Positions 56,369 through 64,000 of a DNA stretch of 64,000 nucleotides are shown here, one piece after another; position 1 is the stretch's first letter; each line of letters begins with the position of its first letter. The position numbers were made by a program, and so were the translations under genes. The notes below the pieces were generated by a model. That model worked only from the letters and a program-made list of their open reading frames with translations. It was not told the origin of the DNA and did no database searches. This stretch comes from an uncultured Cohaesibacter sp. (GTDB lineage: Bacteria; Pseudomonadota; Alphaproteobacteria; Rhizobiales; Cohaesibacteraceae): NCBI RefSeq assembly GCF_963667045.1, contig NZ_OY762934.1:1233501-1297500 (forward strand). The letters run 5' to 3'.

Positions 56369-57475
56369 TTAGCCCTGCATGATTTCCTTGAACTTGCCGA
56401 ACCATTCGCTCTCGTTCTCGACCTGAACCTTGTTGGAGATACGGATCAGATGTTCGAAATCTTCCGGTTTGACAGGATAGGACGGATCACCGACAAGGTC
56501 GGCAGGAGGCGTCAGACCCGGCACGACGCCCGGCAGGCCAAGGCCGTTGCACCAGATCTGCTGGGCATCCTTGGTGATGGCGAAATTGACATACTGCTTG
56601 GCCCAGTAAAGCTCGTTTTCCGGCAGGCCCTTGGGAATCCAGAGACCATCGGTATCGAACTTGCAGCCCTCTTCCGGCACGGTCCATGCAATGCTCACAC
56701 CGTTTTTCTTGGCAGCAAGCGCATTGGTGGAAATGGTACAGGCCAGATCGATCTCGTTGTTCTGGAACCAGTTGGTGAAGTCCGGGTCTTCGCCGAGCAG
56801 CGGCTCCTGAGCCTTGACCTCTTCGATGAACTTCCAGCAGGCATCCATGTTGCCCGGAATGTCTTCAAGCTTGCCACCGCCAGCGACCTGTGCCGGGAAG
56901 TGGAAACCGATGCCGTCGTTATAGAGCGCAATGCGGCCCTTGAACTTGGGATCGAGCAGCGCCTTCCAGGAGGTCGGGGCGCCATCCGGGAAGGCTTCCG
57001 GGCGGTAGGCCAGCACATAGACATAGCCATAGGTGTTGACGATCGGGTAGCCGTCAAGCCCTACCGGCTTGGCCAGATCCAGCGTGTTCTTGAGGTTGGA
57101 AAGATCAGACAGATCCTCGGTGACGCCGCGCAGCGCAGACTTGGTCGCGTTGGTGGTGGTATCCCAGTTCACATGGATCGGCGGTATGCGCTTCTGGGCA
57201 ACGGCGGCCCAGAGTTTCGGCTGAATCTCGTTGTCTTCGGTCAGGTCGTGACGCACGGCGATGCCGGTCATCTTGGTAAACGGATCGGAGACACCGGCCT
57301 TCAACGCCTCAACCCATTCGCCACCCCAGGCGCGAACGATGATCTCGGCAGGCTTGTCCGGCTCGGCAGCCAGCAACCGAGTTCCCGGCAGCGTGCTCAA
57401 AAGAGCCGCGCCACTCCCTGCAACACCGGCGCGCAACACCGAGCGCCGTGATAGTCCATTCTTGAAATTCGCCAT
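56369..57475 (-). CDS. Polyamine-type ABC substrate-binding protein (Tat signal)
   Basis: Periplasmic binding protein of 368 residues in the extracellular solute-binding family 1/PotD group. The N-terminus has a twin-arginine signal (LSRRSVLRAGVAGSGAALL), so it is probably exported folded. The mature part begins PAEIIVRAWGGEWVEAL. It includes ALLDPKFKGRIALYND, typical of the family. The ligand is unknown; the operon's dehydrogenases point to a small hydroxylated compound. It follows the ATPase gene by 52 bases. Confidence 0.88.
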   Translation of the reverse strand: MANFKNGLSRRSVLRAGVAGSGAALLSTLPGTRLLAAEPDKPAEIIVRAWGGEWVEALKAGVSDPFTKMTGIAVRHDLTEDNEIQPKLWAAVAQKRIPPIHVNWDTTTNATKSALRGVTEDLSDLSNLKNTLDLAKPVGLDGYPIVNTYGYVYVLAYRPEAFPDGAPTSWKALLDPKFKGRIALYNDGIGFHFPAQVAGGGKLEDIPGNMDACWKFIEEVKAQEPLLGEDPDFTNWFQNNEIDLACTISTNALAAKKNGVSIAWTVPEEGCKFDTDGLWIPKGLPENELYWAKQYVNFAITKDAQQIWCNGLGLPGVVPGLTPPADLVGDPSYPVKPEDFEHLIRISNKVQVENESEWFGKFKEIMQG

Positions 57476-57527
57476 GTTCCCTTCTCCTATGGAAATGATA
57501 AATAGGTGCCCCTGTTTCTTGCTATTG

Positions 57528-58655
57528 TCAGGCGTCGTGATTGAAAATCTTCAGATCCTTGCCGTGCCAGCCGATCCTGACCGGCGAGCCGATTTCGAAA
57601 ATGTCGAAGCCATGGGGATCGTGATGGTAGATCTGGAACTTGATGTCAGGCGCACGCTGACAGGCAACGACATAGATCAGCCGCTCGCCCTCGAAGATCA
57701 CATCCTCGACCTTACCTTCCATCTCGATCTCGCACCCGGCCAATGGTTCGGACCCGGCGCTGATGCGCAACTGTTCGGCACGCACGGCCCCACGAGCCGA
57801 AGCACCGAGGGTTGCCTCTGGCGTGGCAGAGCCGGGTAGCAACAGATCGCCGACCTTCAGGCCATCGGCCGTCAGAATACCATCGATGAAGGTGGAAACA
57901 CCGATGAAGCTGGCAACAAACAGGTTGTTGGGGGAGCGGTAAAGCCCGACCGGCCTGTCGTGCTGCTGGATCAGCCCCTGATCCATGACAATGATGTCGT
58001 CCGAGACCACCAGAGCCTCGCGCTGATCATGGGTGACGTTGATGGTGGTCACCCCCAGTTCCTTCTGGATCCGGCGGAATTCGAGCTGCATCTCCTCGCG
58101 CAACTTGCGATCAAGGGCGGCCAGCGGCTCGTCAAGCAGCAGCAGCTCCGGCTCGAACACCAGGGCTCGGGCAATGGCGACACGCTGCTGCTGACCGCCG
58201 GACAATTCGTGCGGGCGCCGCTCGGCATAGCCATCAAGCTTCACCAGATTGAGGAATTTCTCGACCTTGCCGGAAATCTCTGCCGGATTGGTGCGGCGCA
58301 TCTTGAGCGGGAAGGCAACATTCTCGGCCGCCGTCATGTGGGGAAACAGAGCGAGCTTCTGGAATACCATACCAATAGAGCGACGGTTGGGCGGATCGGC
58401 ATCAACGGGCTTTCCGGCAATGGTTATGGTGCCGTGCGTCGGCTTCTGGAACCCGGCAATCATGCGCAGCAGTGTCGTCTTGCCAGAACCGGATGGGCCG
58501 AGGATGGTCAGGAAGGACCCGGTCTCGACATCAAATGACGCATCTTTCACCGCCAGACTGCCCGACCCGAAATCCATGGTCACACCACGGACGCTGACCG
58601 CTACGGAGCGTTCAGACCGGGAAGCGCTATCCAGCTGCAAATCACTCATAAACAT
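57528..58655 (-). CDS. ABC transporter ATP-binding protein (PotA-like)
   Basis: ABC ATPase of 375 residues with Walker A (GPSGSGKTT), Q-loop (MVFQKLALFPHM), signature (LSGGQQQR), Walker B (LLLLDEPLAALD), H-loop (NVTHDQREAL) and a C-terminal TOBE domain (about 285-375). Two starts are possible, ATG 58655 and ATG 58649, with AGGA and AAGG respectively at useful distances. It is the second gene of the operon, 111 bases after the SDR. Confidence 0.9.
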   Translation of the reverse strand: MFMSDLQLDSASRSERSVAVSVRGVTMDFGSGSLAVKDASFDVETGSFLTILGPSGSGKTTLLRMIAGFQKPTHGTITIAGKPVDADPPNRRSIGMVFQKLALFPHMTAAENVAFPLKMRRTNPAEISGKVEKFLNLVKLDGYAERRPHELSGGQQQRVAIARALVFEPELLLLDEPLAALDRKLREEMQLEFRRIQKELGVTTINVTHDQREALVVSDDIIVMDQGLIQQHDRPVGLYRSPNNLFVASFIGVSTFIDGILTADGLKVGDLLLPGSATPEATLGASARGAVRAEQLRISAGSEPLAGCEIEMEGKVEDVIFEGERLIYVVACQRAPDIKFQIYHHDPHGFDIFEIGSPVRIGWHGKDLKIFNHDA

Positions 58656-58766
58656 ACCTTTTTCCTGATCGCAATCCTTGGTTGCCGCTCGTTATGTGGC
58701 GACCTATGCCCAATATGTATAAATGTTTTTCAAGCCTTTCGAAATTGCCGCACGGCTTGGGAATGC

Positions 58767-59537
58767 TCAAATTGCGGCCAAATAGCCGCCGTCAATGCCC
58801 AAAATTTGCCCTGTGATATATTTTGAGGCATCCGAGGCCAGAAAGACAACCGAGCCGATCAGATCGTCAAGCTCCCCGAAGCGTCCCAGAGGGATCTTCG
58901 ACTGCATCGCTTCGACCCATTCTCCATTCTCGTAGAAGACTGCCGTCATGTCGGTGCGGAAGTAACCCGGCGCAATGGCATTGACCCGGATCCCCTCACC
59001 GGCCCATTCGGTTGCCAGCGCGCGCGTCAGGCCTGCGATGCCCGACTTGGAGGAGCCATAGGGCACCGCCGTGGGCACACCAACAAAGGTGGTCAGCGAC
59101 GCCAGATTGATGATCGCGCCCCCTTTTGCCATGGTCTTTGCCACAGCCTGGGAGGTAAAGAAGGCTCCCTTGAGGTTGGTATCGATGATCTTGTCCCAGA
59201 GCGCTTCCTCGATATCCTTGGCAGGACAGACATCCTCGACACCGGCGTTGTTGACCAGAATGTCGACCGGCCCGATGGCACCGATGGTCCCACGGATCTG
59301 TTCCACGTCCCGCTGGTCGCAGGCGACGCACTGGACGGAGCGCCCCGTGGCTGCAATCCGGTCTGCGGTTTCCTTCAGGCTTGCCTGCTGCCGTGCGGTG
59401 ATCACCAGATCCGCGCCAGCCTCTGCCAACCCGACGGCAAGTGCCTGACCGATACCGCGGCTGGCGCCGGTGACAATGGCCTTTCGCCCGGCAAGCGAAA
59501 AACGTCCAAAGAACGGTGGGGTGGTAGCATCAGTCAT
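58767..59537 (-). CDS. Short-chain dehydrogenase/reductase
   Basis: Classical SDR of 256 residues. It has the cofactor motif TGASRGIGQ, the NNAG motif, catalytic Ser in NLASLTT, and YGSSK as the Tyr-x3-Lys pair. The C-terminal DGGYLA is typical of the FabG-like and sugar-alcohol dehydrogenase branch. ATG 59537 has GGAG six bases upstream; a TTG five codons earlier overlaps that site. It is the first gene of the HisD-like operon, so three dehydrogenases of different folds are encoded together. Confidence 0.9.
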   Translation of the reverse strand: MTDATTPPFFGRFSLAGRKAIVTGASRGIGQALAVGLAEAGADLVITARQQASLKETADRIAATGRSVQCVACDQRDVEQIRGTIGAIGPVDILVNNAGVEDVCPAKDIEEALWDKIIDTNLKGAFFTSQAVAKTMAKGGAIINLASLTTFVGVPTAVPYGSSKSGIAGLTRALATEWAGEGIRVNAIAPGYFRTDMTAVFYENGEWVEAMQSKIPLGRFGELDDLIGSVVFLASDASKYITGQILGIDGGYLAAI

Positions 59538-59594
59538 CGGCGTCTCCTTCAATCAGGCCTGAACGAACCCGATCGACCTTGCAAATTTCAGCAG

Positions 59595-59641
59595 GATGCC
59601 GCGATGAGAAACGGCCTCCCGAAGGGACTTCTCATGGCATC
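59595..59641 (-). promoter_or_regulatory. Large inverted repeat in the leader of the HisD-like operon
   Basis: Arms GATGCC-gcg-ATGAGAA (59595-59610) and TTCTCAT-GGCATC (59629-59641) pair over 13 bases with a three-base bulge. A nested TCCC/GGGA hairpin lies at the centre. It starts 57 bases before the SDR start codon, so it could be an operator, a leader structure or a regulatory RNA element. No regulator gene adjoins this operon. Confidence 0.45.
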
Positions 59642-60093
59642 GGAGACTTCATACTAAGGACGGAGTTTCAGACTCTCAAGCGTCTCCATGCCGGTTTCGG
59701 CATGAACCGTTCCATTGAAAAGCCACAGATTGCGGGGTGAGCCAAGCCTGTTGGCCCGCTCGTCCGGCAGAGAGTCACAATACCGTTCATTATGATCAGA
59801 CATACGTTTCAATAGACCGGACATAACCGATCAATGCGCAGACATAACCTGCCATTCGGAACCGAAAGAACACGGTAATGATGGCGCGTCTCTTACACCT
59901 GCCCTTGCAGTGATTCCCGATATTAGATGTGGAAGGATGGCGCGGATGACAGGACGCACGCTAGAACAGGCGTCACAAGAAGCCAGCGGCAGCTCGCTGC
60001 CGAATGCATGCCCCTCTGCCGCGCGCATGGCACCAGGCCATCCTGACGGGGTGCGAACCCATCTGATGTCTGGTGGCAGTGCCGGATTGCGGA
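59642..60093. other. Intergenic region without a supported gene
   Basis: About 450 bases upstream of the HisD-like operon. A 120-codon open frame on the minus strand (59831-60193) runs through a terminator and has no protein-like features, so I do not call it. The promoter of the operon should lie here. Confidence 0.4.
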
Positions 60094-60125
60094 CAAAAAA
60101 ATAGCCGAACAAGAGTTCGGCTATT
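60094..60125 (-). terminator. Rho-independent terminator (minus strand)
   Basis: Eleven perfect pairs (60100-60110 with 60115-60125), loop of four, followed on the minus strand by seven U (the A-run at 60095-60101). Confidence 0.88.
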
Positions 60126-60225
60126 AAGTATAGACTGCGCAAAAGCGCAGTGCAATCACCTTCCAGAGGGGAACAGCTGATGGCACTTGTCATCGCAGGA
60201 ATAAAGCCTGCACTGAAAAACTGCC
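60094..60225 (-). ncRNA. Candidate structured small RNA
   Basis: Reading the minus strand there are four consecutive hairpins: GCAGG/CCTGC (60211-60195); a two-part hairpin ATCA-TTCC/GGAA-TGAT (60181-60155); a seven-pair ACTGCGC/GCGCAGT with loop TTTT (60151-60134); and an 11-pair terminator with a U-run (60125-60094). A possible AT-rich promoter lies near 60240-60275. The dense structure and lack of coding potential suggest a small RNA of roughly 130 bases. It could be the 3' UTR of the sulfotransferase gene. Confidence 0.4.
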
Positions 60226-60493
60226 TTCAACTTAAGCACATGATGCATAATTTTTAATCAAACTTCAACGCACAAAAGTGAATAGCAGGTGCCCACGAAG
60301 AGATATCTACAACGTAGTCCCGACTTCCCCTGGTGTTCGCAATTTGAGAGCACCGGCATTGGGACATTTGTATGTGTCAGGCGGTCTGCTTGCCCCTTTT
60401 TCCGTGACTCAGAGAAGCCCTGGCGTCCCTCTTGAGCGCATGCAAGAACCGCTTATGTGGTCAACTGCGGGATGAGTCGTCAGACCCCGCACA
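60226..60493. other. Non-coding gap after the sulfotransferase gene
   Basis: About 270 bases between the split sulfotransferase gene and the small-RNA candidate. I see no gene in it; its AT-rich part near 60240-60275 could hold a promoter for the small RNA. Confidence 0.35.
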
Positions 60494-62455
60494 CTATTGT
60501 CCGAGCGGTTCAAAGGCCCCCGCGAGAAAGGGCTCGAACTTGCGCCACTGGCCGGAGCTGCCCTTGTAGACGCCCTTGCGGACCTGCTGCTGGGACGCGG
60601 TGCGGGCAATACGACCGTTATCCTGAGGCGACAGCATAGCGTCTTGCCAGTCCAGCCCGACATGGGCGGCCAGCTTTCTGGTCTCCGTTTCCTGATCACG
60701 GACCAGCCGCTCGTAATCCAGACGGTAGATCCTGTCCGGATATTGACCGAACCAGAAATCCATCAGTTCACGGTAAAGAGCATAATAGGCAACAATCTCC
60801 TCAAGACCATAGCAATAGCCCAGGTCGTTGGTGACGAAATTCTGCTTGTAGTTGGACCAGCAAGTGGCAAACGGGTCCCGCTCCACGTGGATGATCCGGG
60901 CTTCGGGGAAGATCCTTGTGATCAGGTTGATATAGCGGAAATTCTGCGGCAACTTGTCGGTGATGAAAGCGCCGCCTCCGGTCCGGTCATGAAGGGTCGA
61001 TTTGTACATCGCCCGGAAGTCGCGGATGGTCTGGCTGGAAAGGTGGCTCTGTTCGCGAGTGATGGCTGTGCCAAGCTGGCTCATCAGTTCCACTTCGCCT
61101 GCCGCCTTGATGCTCGCGTGCGAGGACAGGATCTGCTCGACAAGCGTCGTGCCCGAGCGCGGCATGCCGACGATGAAGATGGGAACAGGCTCACCGGCAG
61201 GGTTTCTGTCGGAGGCTGGCACCTCAGCCGGGTTTACCTCCAGCAGCGCGTGATATTTGTAGATATTGGCAAACAGCTCCCTGTCCTGCGCAGCGTCATA
61301 ACCGAGCAACCTTGAGCGCAGGGCATTGGCCTCCTTGAGATGGCGGAAGGATTTGTCCAGCGCCTAGACATCCTCATAGGCCTTGGCGAGGGCGAATGAC
61401 AGGCGGCTGCGGAGACTGTCCGAGAGTGCCTTGCCCGTTAGCAGGGTTTCCATCGCATCGATTTGCGGGTCCCCCTCCGTAAAACGCTTGATCGCGGCCA
61501 ATTGGCAATGGGTACCAACATCCTCGGGATCAAGCCGGAGTGCCTCGGTAAAGCAGTGACGGGCCGCCACCAGATCACCGGCATCCTCAAGGGCCGCGCC
61601 CAGATAGTAGTGCACCCGGGCGGACGTCGGATTGATTGCGAGAGCTGCGCGGAAGCACTCGACGGCCTTATCATGGCGGTTGAGCCGGGCGAAGGCGGTT
61701 CCCTCGATATTGAGAAGAACAATCGATTTCGGGAAGCTCTGGCGCAGGGTCGCTGCGGCCTGCTGAGCCTCGCCGAACTGACCGTTTTCAATGAGCGCCG
61801 TCAACGCGGTGAGGCTGTCTGCTGGTGGATCAACATTCCCGGCCGCATTGGCGTTGGCGTTGGCGTTGGCGTTGACCGTAACGCCAAGTTCGGCCAGCCC
61901 ATCCAGCGCCCGTTTGTTCTTCGGATAGATGGCAAGGATTGCCGAATAGATGCGGATGGCCTCTTGGCGAGCGCCGCTTTTGGCTTTCCTGCTGGCCAGT
62001 TTCAACTGTCTGTTCAGTTGCGCATTGTTGAGGGTGTGCCCCCCACCCGGGTGCCTCGTAGTCTCTCGCTCCCCCGGCTCCTTGCCCTGCCCCTTGTCCG
62101 TATCGGATAGGCGAGCCTCGAACGGGGCGAACTGCTTGGCGTCGATGCCAAACCGACCGGCGGTGTCCATGGCCCTGCGCGCCTCGTTGATCATGTCGAG
62201 CTGCAACAGGGTATCGACATAGCTCAACCAGTGGCGGGCGTTTTGCGGATCAGCCTTGAGGGCTGCGCCAAAGAATGGCAGCGCCTCAGTCGGCTTTGCC
62301 ACGGCGATCGCCAGTGATCCCATGCAATGATTGGCTTCGGGGTGGTCCGGGTGGGTTTTCAGCACCTGAGACAGAAGCCGTTCCGCTTCCTGCAATTCTC
62401 CGTTTTGCTGCGCCAGCCTTGCCGCTGCAAGGGCTTCGTCAATGGTAAGCATCAT
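60494..62455 (-). pseudogene. TPR-sulfotransferase interrupted by an in-frame amber codon
   Basis: One 653-codon reading frame broken only by TAG at 61364-61366. The N-terminal half (to residue 363) has tetratricopeptide repeats (EAERLLSQVLKTHPDHPEANH; KAVECFRAALAINPTSARVHYYLGAAL). The rest is a sulfotransferase with the 5'-PAPS loop PRSGTTLVEQ and the RDPFATCWSNY 3'-phosphate segment. Across the stop the text runs AKAYEDV-stop-ALDKSFRHLKEANALR, as in intact TPR-sulfotransferases. If the TAG is real, only a TPR fragment is made, although the C-terminal part could start internally at 61309. The start is uncertain (62455, 62452 or 62467). Family members transfer sulfate to sugars, lipids or proteins. 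Confidence 0.8.
61847..61876. repeat. Hexanucleotide repeat in the TPR gene
   Basis: ATTGGC, three copies of GTTGGC, then GTTGAC, in phase. Read on the minus strand it encodes alternating Asn-Ala in a linker between two TPR blocks. It has few units but is of the type that can slip. Confidence 0.7.
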
Positions 62456-62621
62456 CCCCGGCCCCATTTGTGACAATCGGGCAGAATCGTGCCCACTCCT
62501 GAAGATCAGCCCAGTGTGCAAAAGTCCAATGGCGATGGCAAATCCTTTTGCCCCGCCGTGGGACGAATGGTTCGGGCAGGCTTTGGCGGCGCGGTGACCG
62601 CCCCTTCGCGAGGTAGCCCGC

Positions 62622-63332
62622 CTAGCTGCGGACAGGAGCCAGCACGATTTCATGCACGGCAACGGTCTTTGGCATGTTGGCGACATAGAGCGCGGTCTGG
62701 GCCATGTCTTCGGGCTGGATCATGGTTGCCAGCAGGCTCTTGTCGAGATAAGGCCGTTTGGCCAGCAGCGGCGTTGCCACTTCGGCGGGACAAAGCGCTG
62801 TCGAGCGGATGCCGTTCTTGCCTTCCTCATCATTGAGGCTGGCGGAGATATCGGAGAGCGCGTGCTTGGATGCCCCATAAGCCACTCCACCGACCGAATA
62901 GTGGTGTCGGCCAGCCCAGCTTGATGTCTGGATCATCACGCCGTCCTTCTGGGCTCGCATGATCGGCAAACAGGCGGCGATGACGTTGAGGGCCCCGGTG
63001 ATGTTGACTTCCAGTACCCGGTCCCAGCTTGGCCAATCGAGGTCCGCCCAGCTGCGCTTGGTGACATTCATGCCCGCATTGTTGCACAGGACATGCAGTC
63101 CGTTGCCCCAGTCGGCAATGGTTCGGGCAGCCTCGGCCATGCCTTCACGATCGGTGATATCGCCCGGCAGGACGAGATACTCAGCGCCTTCCGGCAGAGA
63201 AGCGGCGACTTCCTCCAGAGCGTCACGGCTGCGGGCCGTCAAGGCGACCCGGTCACCTGCATTTGCAAATCCCCGTGCCATGGCGGCACCAATCCCGGAC
63301 CCGGCACCGGTAACCCACACTGTTCTAGACAT
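62622..63332 (-). CDS. Short-chain dehydrogenase/reductase
   Basis: Classical SDR of 236 residues with TGAGSGIGAAMA near 8-19, CNNAG, the catalytic serine in QTSSWAG, and YGASKHA as Tyr-x3-Lys. The C-terminus is short and lacks the usual GG tail (ends VLAPVRS), as in the YdfG/serine-dehydrogenase-like branch. ATG 63332 has AGGAAG at close range. The substrate is unknown. Its stop is 166 bases before the TPR gene start, so the two may be co-transcribed. Confidence 0.87.
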   Translation of the reverse strand: MSRTVWVTGAGSGIGAAMARGFANAGDRVALTARSRDALEEVAASLPEGAEYLVLPGDITDREGMAEAARTIADWGNGLHVLCNNAGMNVTKRSWADLDWPSWDRVLEVNITGALNVIAACLPIMRAQKDGVMIQTSSWAGRHHYSVGGVAYGASKHALSDISASLNDEEGKNGIRSTALCPAEVATPLLAKRPYLDKSLLATMIQPEDMAQTALYVANMPKTVAVHEIVLAPVRS

Positions 63333-63399
63333 AGCTTCCTGCTCGATCTTTTCAAAAGGCGTGATGGTCGCGAGACGAATGTCCGCGTCCTCTCACTCT

Positions 63400-63437
63400 A
63401 CAACAGTGGAGGCGCTTGACAACAGTGGAGGCGCTTG
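63400..63437. repeat. Perfect 19-bp tandem duplication
   Basis: The unit ACAACAGTGGAGGCGCTTG occurs twice head to tail (63400-63418 and 63419-63437), in the gap upstream of the SDR gene. It is either a replication duplication or a doubled protein-binding site. Confidence 0.85.
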
Positions 63438-63534
63438 GCAATTGCAGCAGGCAACTTTTGTTTTGGAGTTCACCTTCCAGGCGGAAGTGCTGTCGCGCCG
63501 GGGAAGGCATCCACAATGCAGCGCGGACAGGACA

Positions 63535-63566
63535 CAAAAAAAGCGGGCCTGAGCCCGCTTGTTTTT
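63535..63566. terminator. Bidirectional terminator
   Basis: Stem AAGCGGGC (63541-63548) with GCCCGCTT (63553-63560), loop CTGA, flanked by A-run and T-run, so it can act on both strands. It lies 108 bases after the stop of the small minus-strand gene. Confidence 0.88.
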
Positions 63567-63667
63567 GAGGAGTTCGATTTGAGACGGTTTATCTCCACCC
63601 GTCTTGGGATCTTCTCGGGTGACCAGAACGTATTTTCCAGTCGATCACCTGAGAAGCCTCGCGGCGA

Positions 63668-63802
63668 TTAGCCACGAGGATCAACAGTCAGGTCTACGGA
63701 AGCGTCAAGGCCATGAGCAGACATGTATTCGTTTACATAACGCTGGGCCTGTTCTTCACGAGCAGAGATAACTTTTTCGAATGCGCGGTTAAAGAAGTTC
63801 AT
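63668..63802 (-). CDS. Small protein of 44 residues, unknown function
   Basis: A short open frame starting ATG 63802 with AAGGA eight bases upstream and ending TAA at 63668. It encodes a 44-residue acidic-to-neutral protein that starts MNFFNRAFEKVISAREEQAQ, likely an amphipathic helix, and ends VDLTVDPRG. There is no signal peptide or membrane helix. A good ribosome site, a strong terminator downstream and alphaproteobacterial-style codons support it as a real gene. It resembles, but I cannot prove it is, one of the small conserved helical proteins of this class. Function unknown. Confidence 0.7.
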   Translation of the reverse strand: MNFFNRAFEKVISAREEQAQRYVNEYMSAHGLDASVDLTVDPRG

Positions 63803-64000
63803 AATTCAATTCCTTTATTCTGTTTGGTTGATTTTTTCTTCTTACGCAATGGACTATGCGCCAAATGCACAGACTTAGAAAGATACAAGAATACAGGATT
63901 GCTATGCAATTGACGCATGGCTATATTTTTTGATGGCCCACAAATGCATTTCCGCGTTTTCCGGCTTCACTCGTGCGGGCCAGAAAGGAAGACTGGCAAC
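63803..64000. other. Upstream region of the small gene
   Basis: AT-rich leader and promoter region of the 44-residue gene, up to the window end. No further gene is seen; short open frames on the plus strand here are antisense to the small gene. Confidence 0.4.

Noticed and set aside
59831-60193. 120-codon minus-strand frame
   Set aside because: It passes through a strong terminator and a structured small-RNA candidate and lacks any family signal or ribosome site.
61364-61366. Amber codon read as pyrrolysine or programmed read-through
   Set aside because: Pyrrolysine is not expected in this kind of organism or enzyme, and no read-through context is visible; mutation or sequence error is simpler.

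Overview
The window looks like chromosomal DNA of a heterotrophic, probably marine alphaproteobacterium. The support is indirect: ABC and TRAP importers with periplasmic binding proteins, GntR/LysR/LacI regulators each beside the operon they probably control, and LuxI, DUF1499, DUF2062 and sulfotransferase proteins of the type common in Hyphomicrobiales and Rhodobacterales. A Cohaesibacter- or Stappiaceae-like host is my guess, not a demonstrated identity. I see no rRNA, tRNA, CRISPR array, insertion sequence, phage gene or plasmid origin.

Layout. 0.4-7.4 kb: a metallo-beta-lactamase-fold hydrolase, a DUF1499 membrane protein, a flavodoxin-like protein divergent from a LysR regulator, a GNAT acetyltransferase and a PAS-GGDEF-EAL cyclic-di-GMP protein. 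7.8-9.9 kb: a complete LuxR/LuxI quorum-sensing pair with palindromic half-sites upstream of both genes, followed by a possible small RNA with a strong terminator. 10.3-16.9 kb: an orphan sugar-binding protein, a PHP phosphoesterase, a CDP-alcohol phosphatidyltransferase, a DUF2062 protein and a 2-hydroxyacid dehydrogenase. 16.0-26.7 kb: a nine-gene minus-strand operon (binding protein, two nucleoside hydrolases, a four-gene Dpp-type ABC importer, ribokinase, DapA-like lyase) with a divergent LysR regulator; it reads as uptake and salvage of nucleosides or nucleoside-like compounds.

27.6-35.4 kb: a LacI/GntR-like repressor with a perfect 18-bp palindrome in the divergent gap, a DctPQM TRAP importer, an IlvD/Edd-type sugar-acid dehydratase, a PfkB kinase and a KDPG aldolase, together a sugar-acid uptake and Entner-Doudoroff-type route. 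36.1-42.2 kb: a polyamine-type ABC importer, whose binding-protein gene is frameshifted, with a hydantoin/Asp-Glu racemase and a divergent GntR/FCD regulator. 42.2-50.7 kb: a second Dpp-type importer, paralogous to the first, translationally coupled to a secondary CocE/NonD alpha/beta-hydrolase, with a divergent LysR. 50.8-59.5 kb: an eight-gene operon with SDR, polyamine-type ABC importer, HisD-like dehydrogenase, zinc alcohol dehydrogenase and an APH-type kinase; this is the most interesting catabolic cluster because the HisD-like enzyme has lost the histidinol-specific residues. 60.0-64.0 kb: a structured small-RNA candidate, a TPR-sulfotransferase gene split by one in-frame amber codon, another SDR and a 44-residue small protein.

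Across the window, binding-protein genes that start or lie early in import operons are followed by strong stem-loops before the permease or partner genes, a layout expected to give more binding protein than membrane components. Two genes are broken by single-site lesions (one base missing near 39349, a TAG at 61364-61366), which could be real decay or sequence error.
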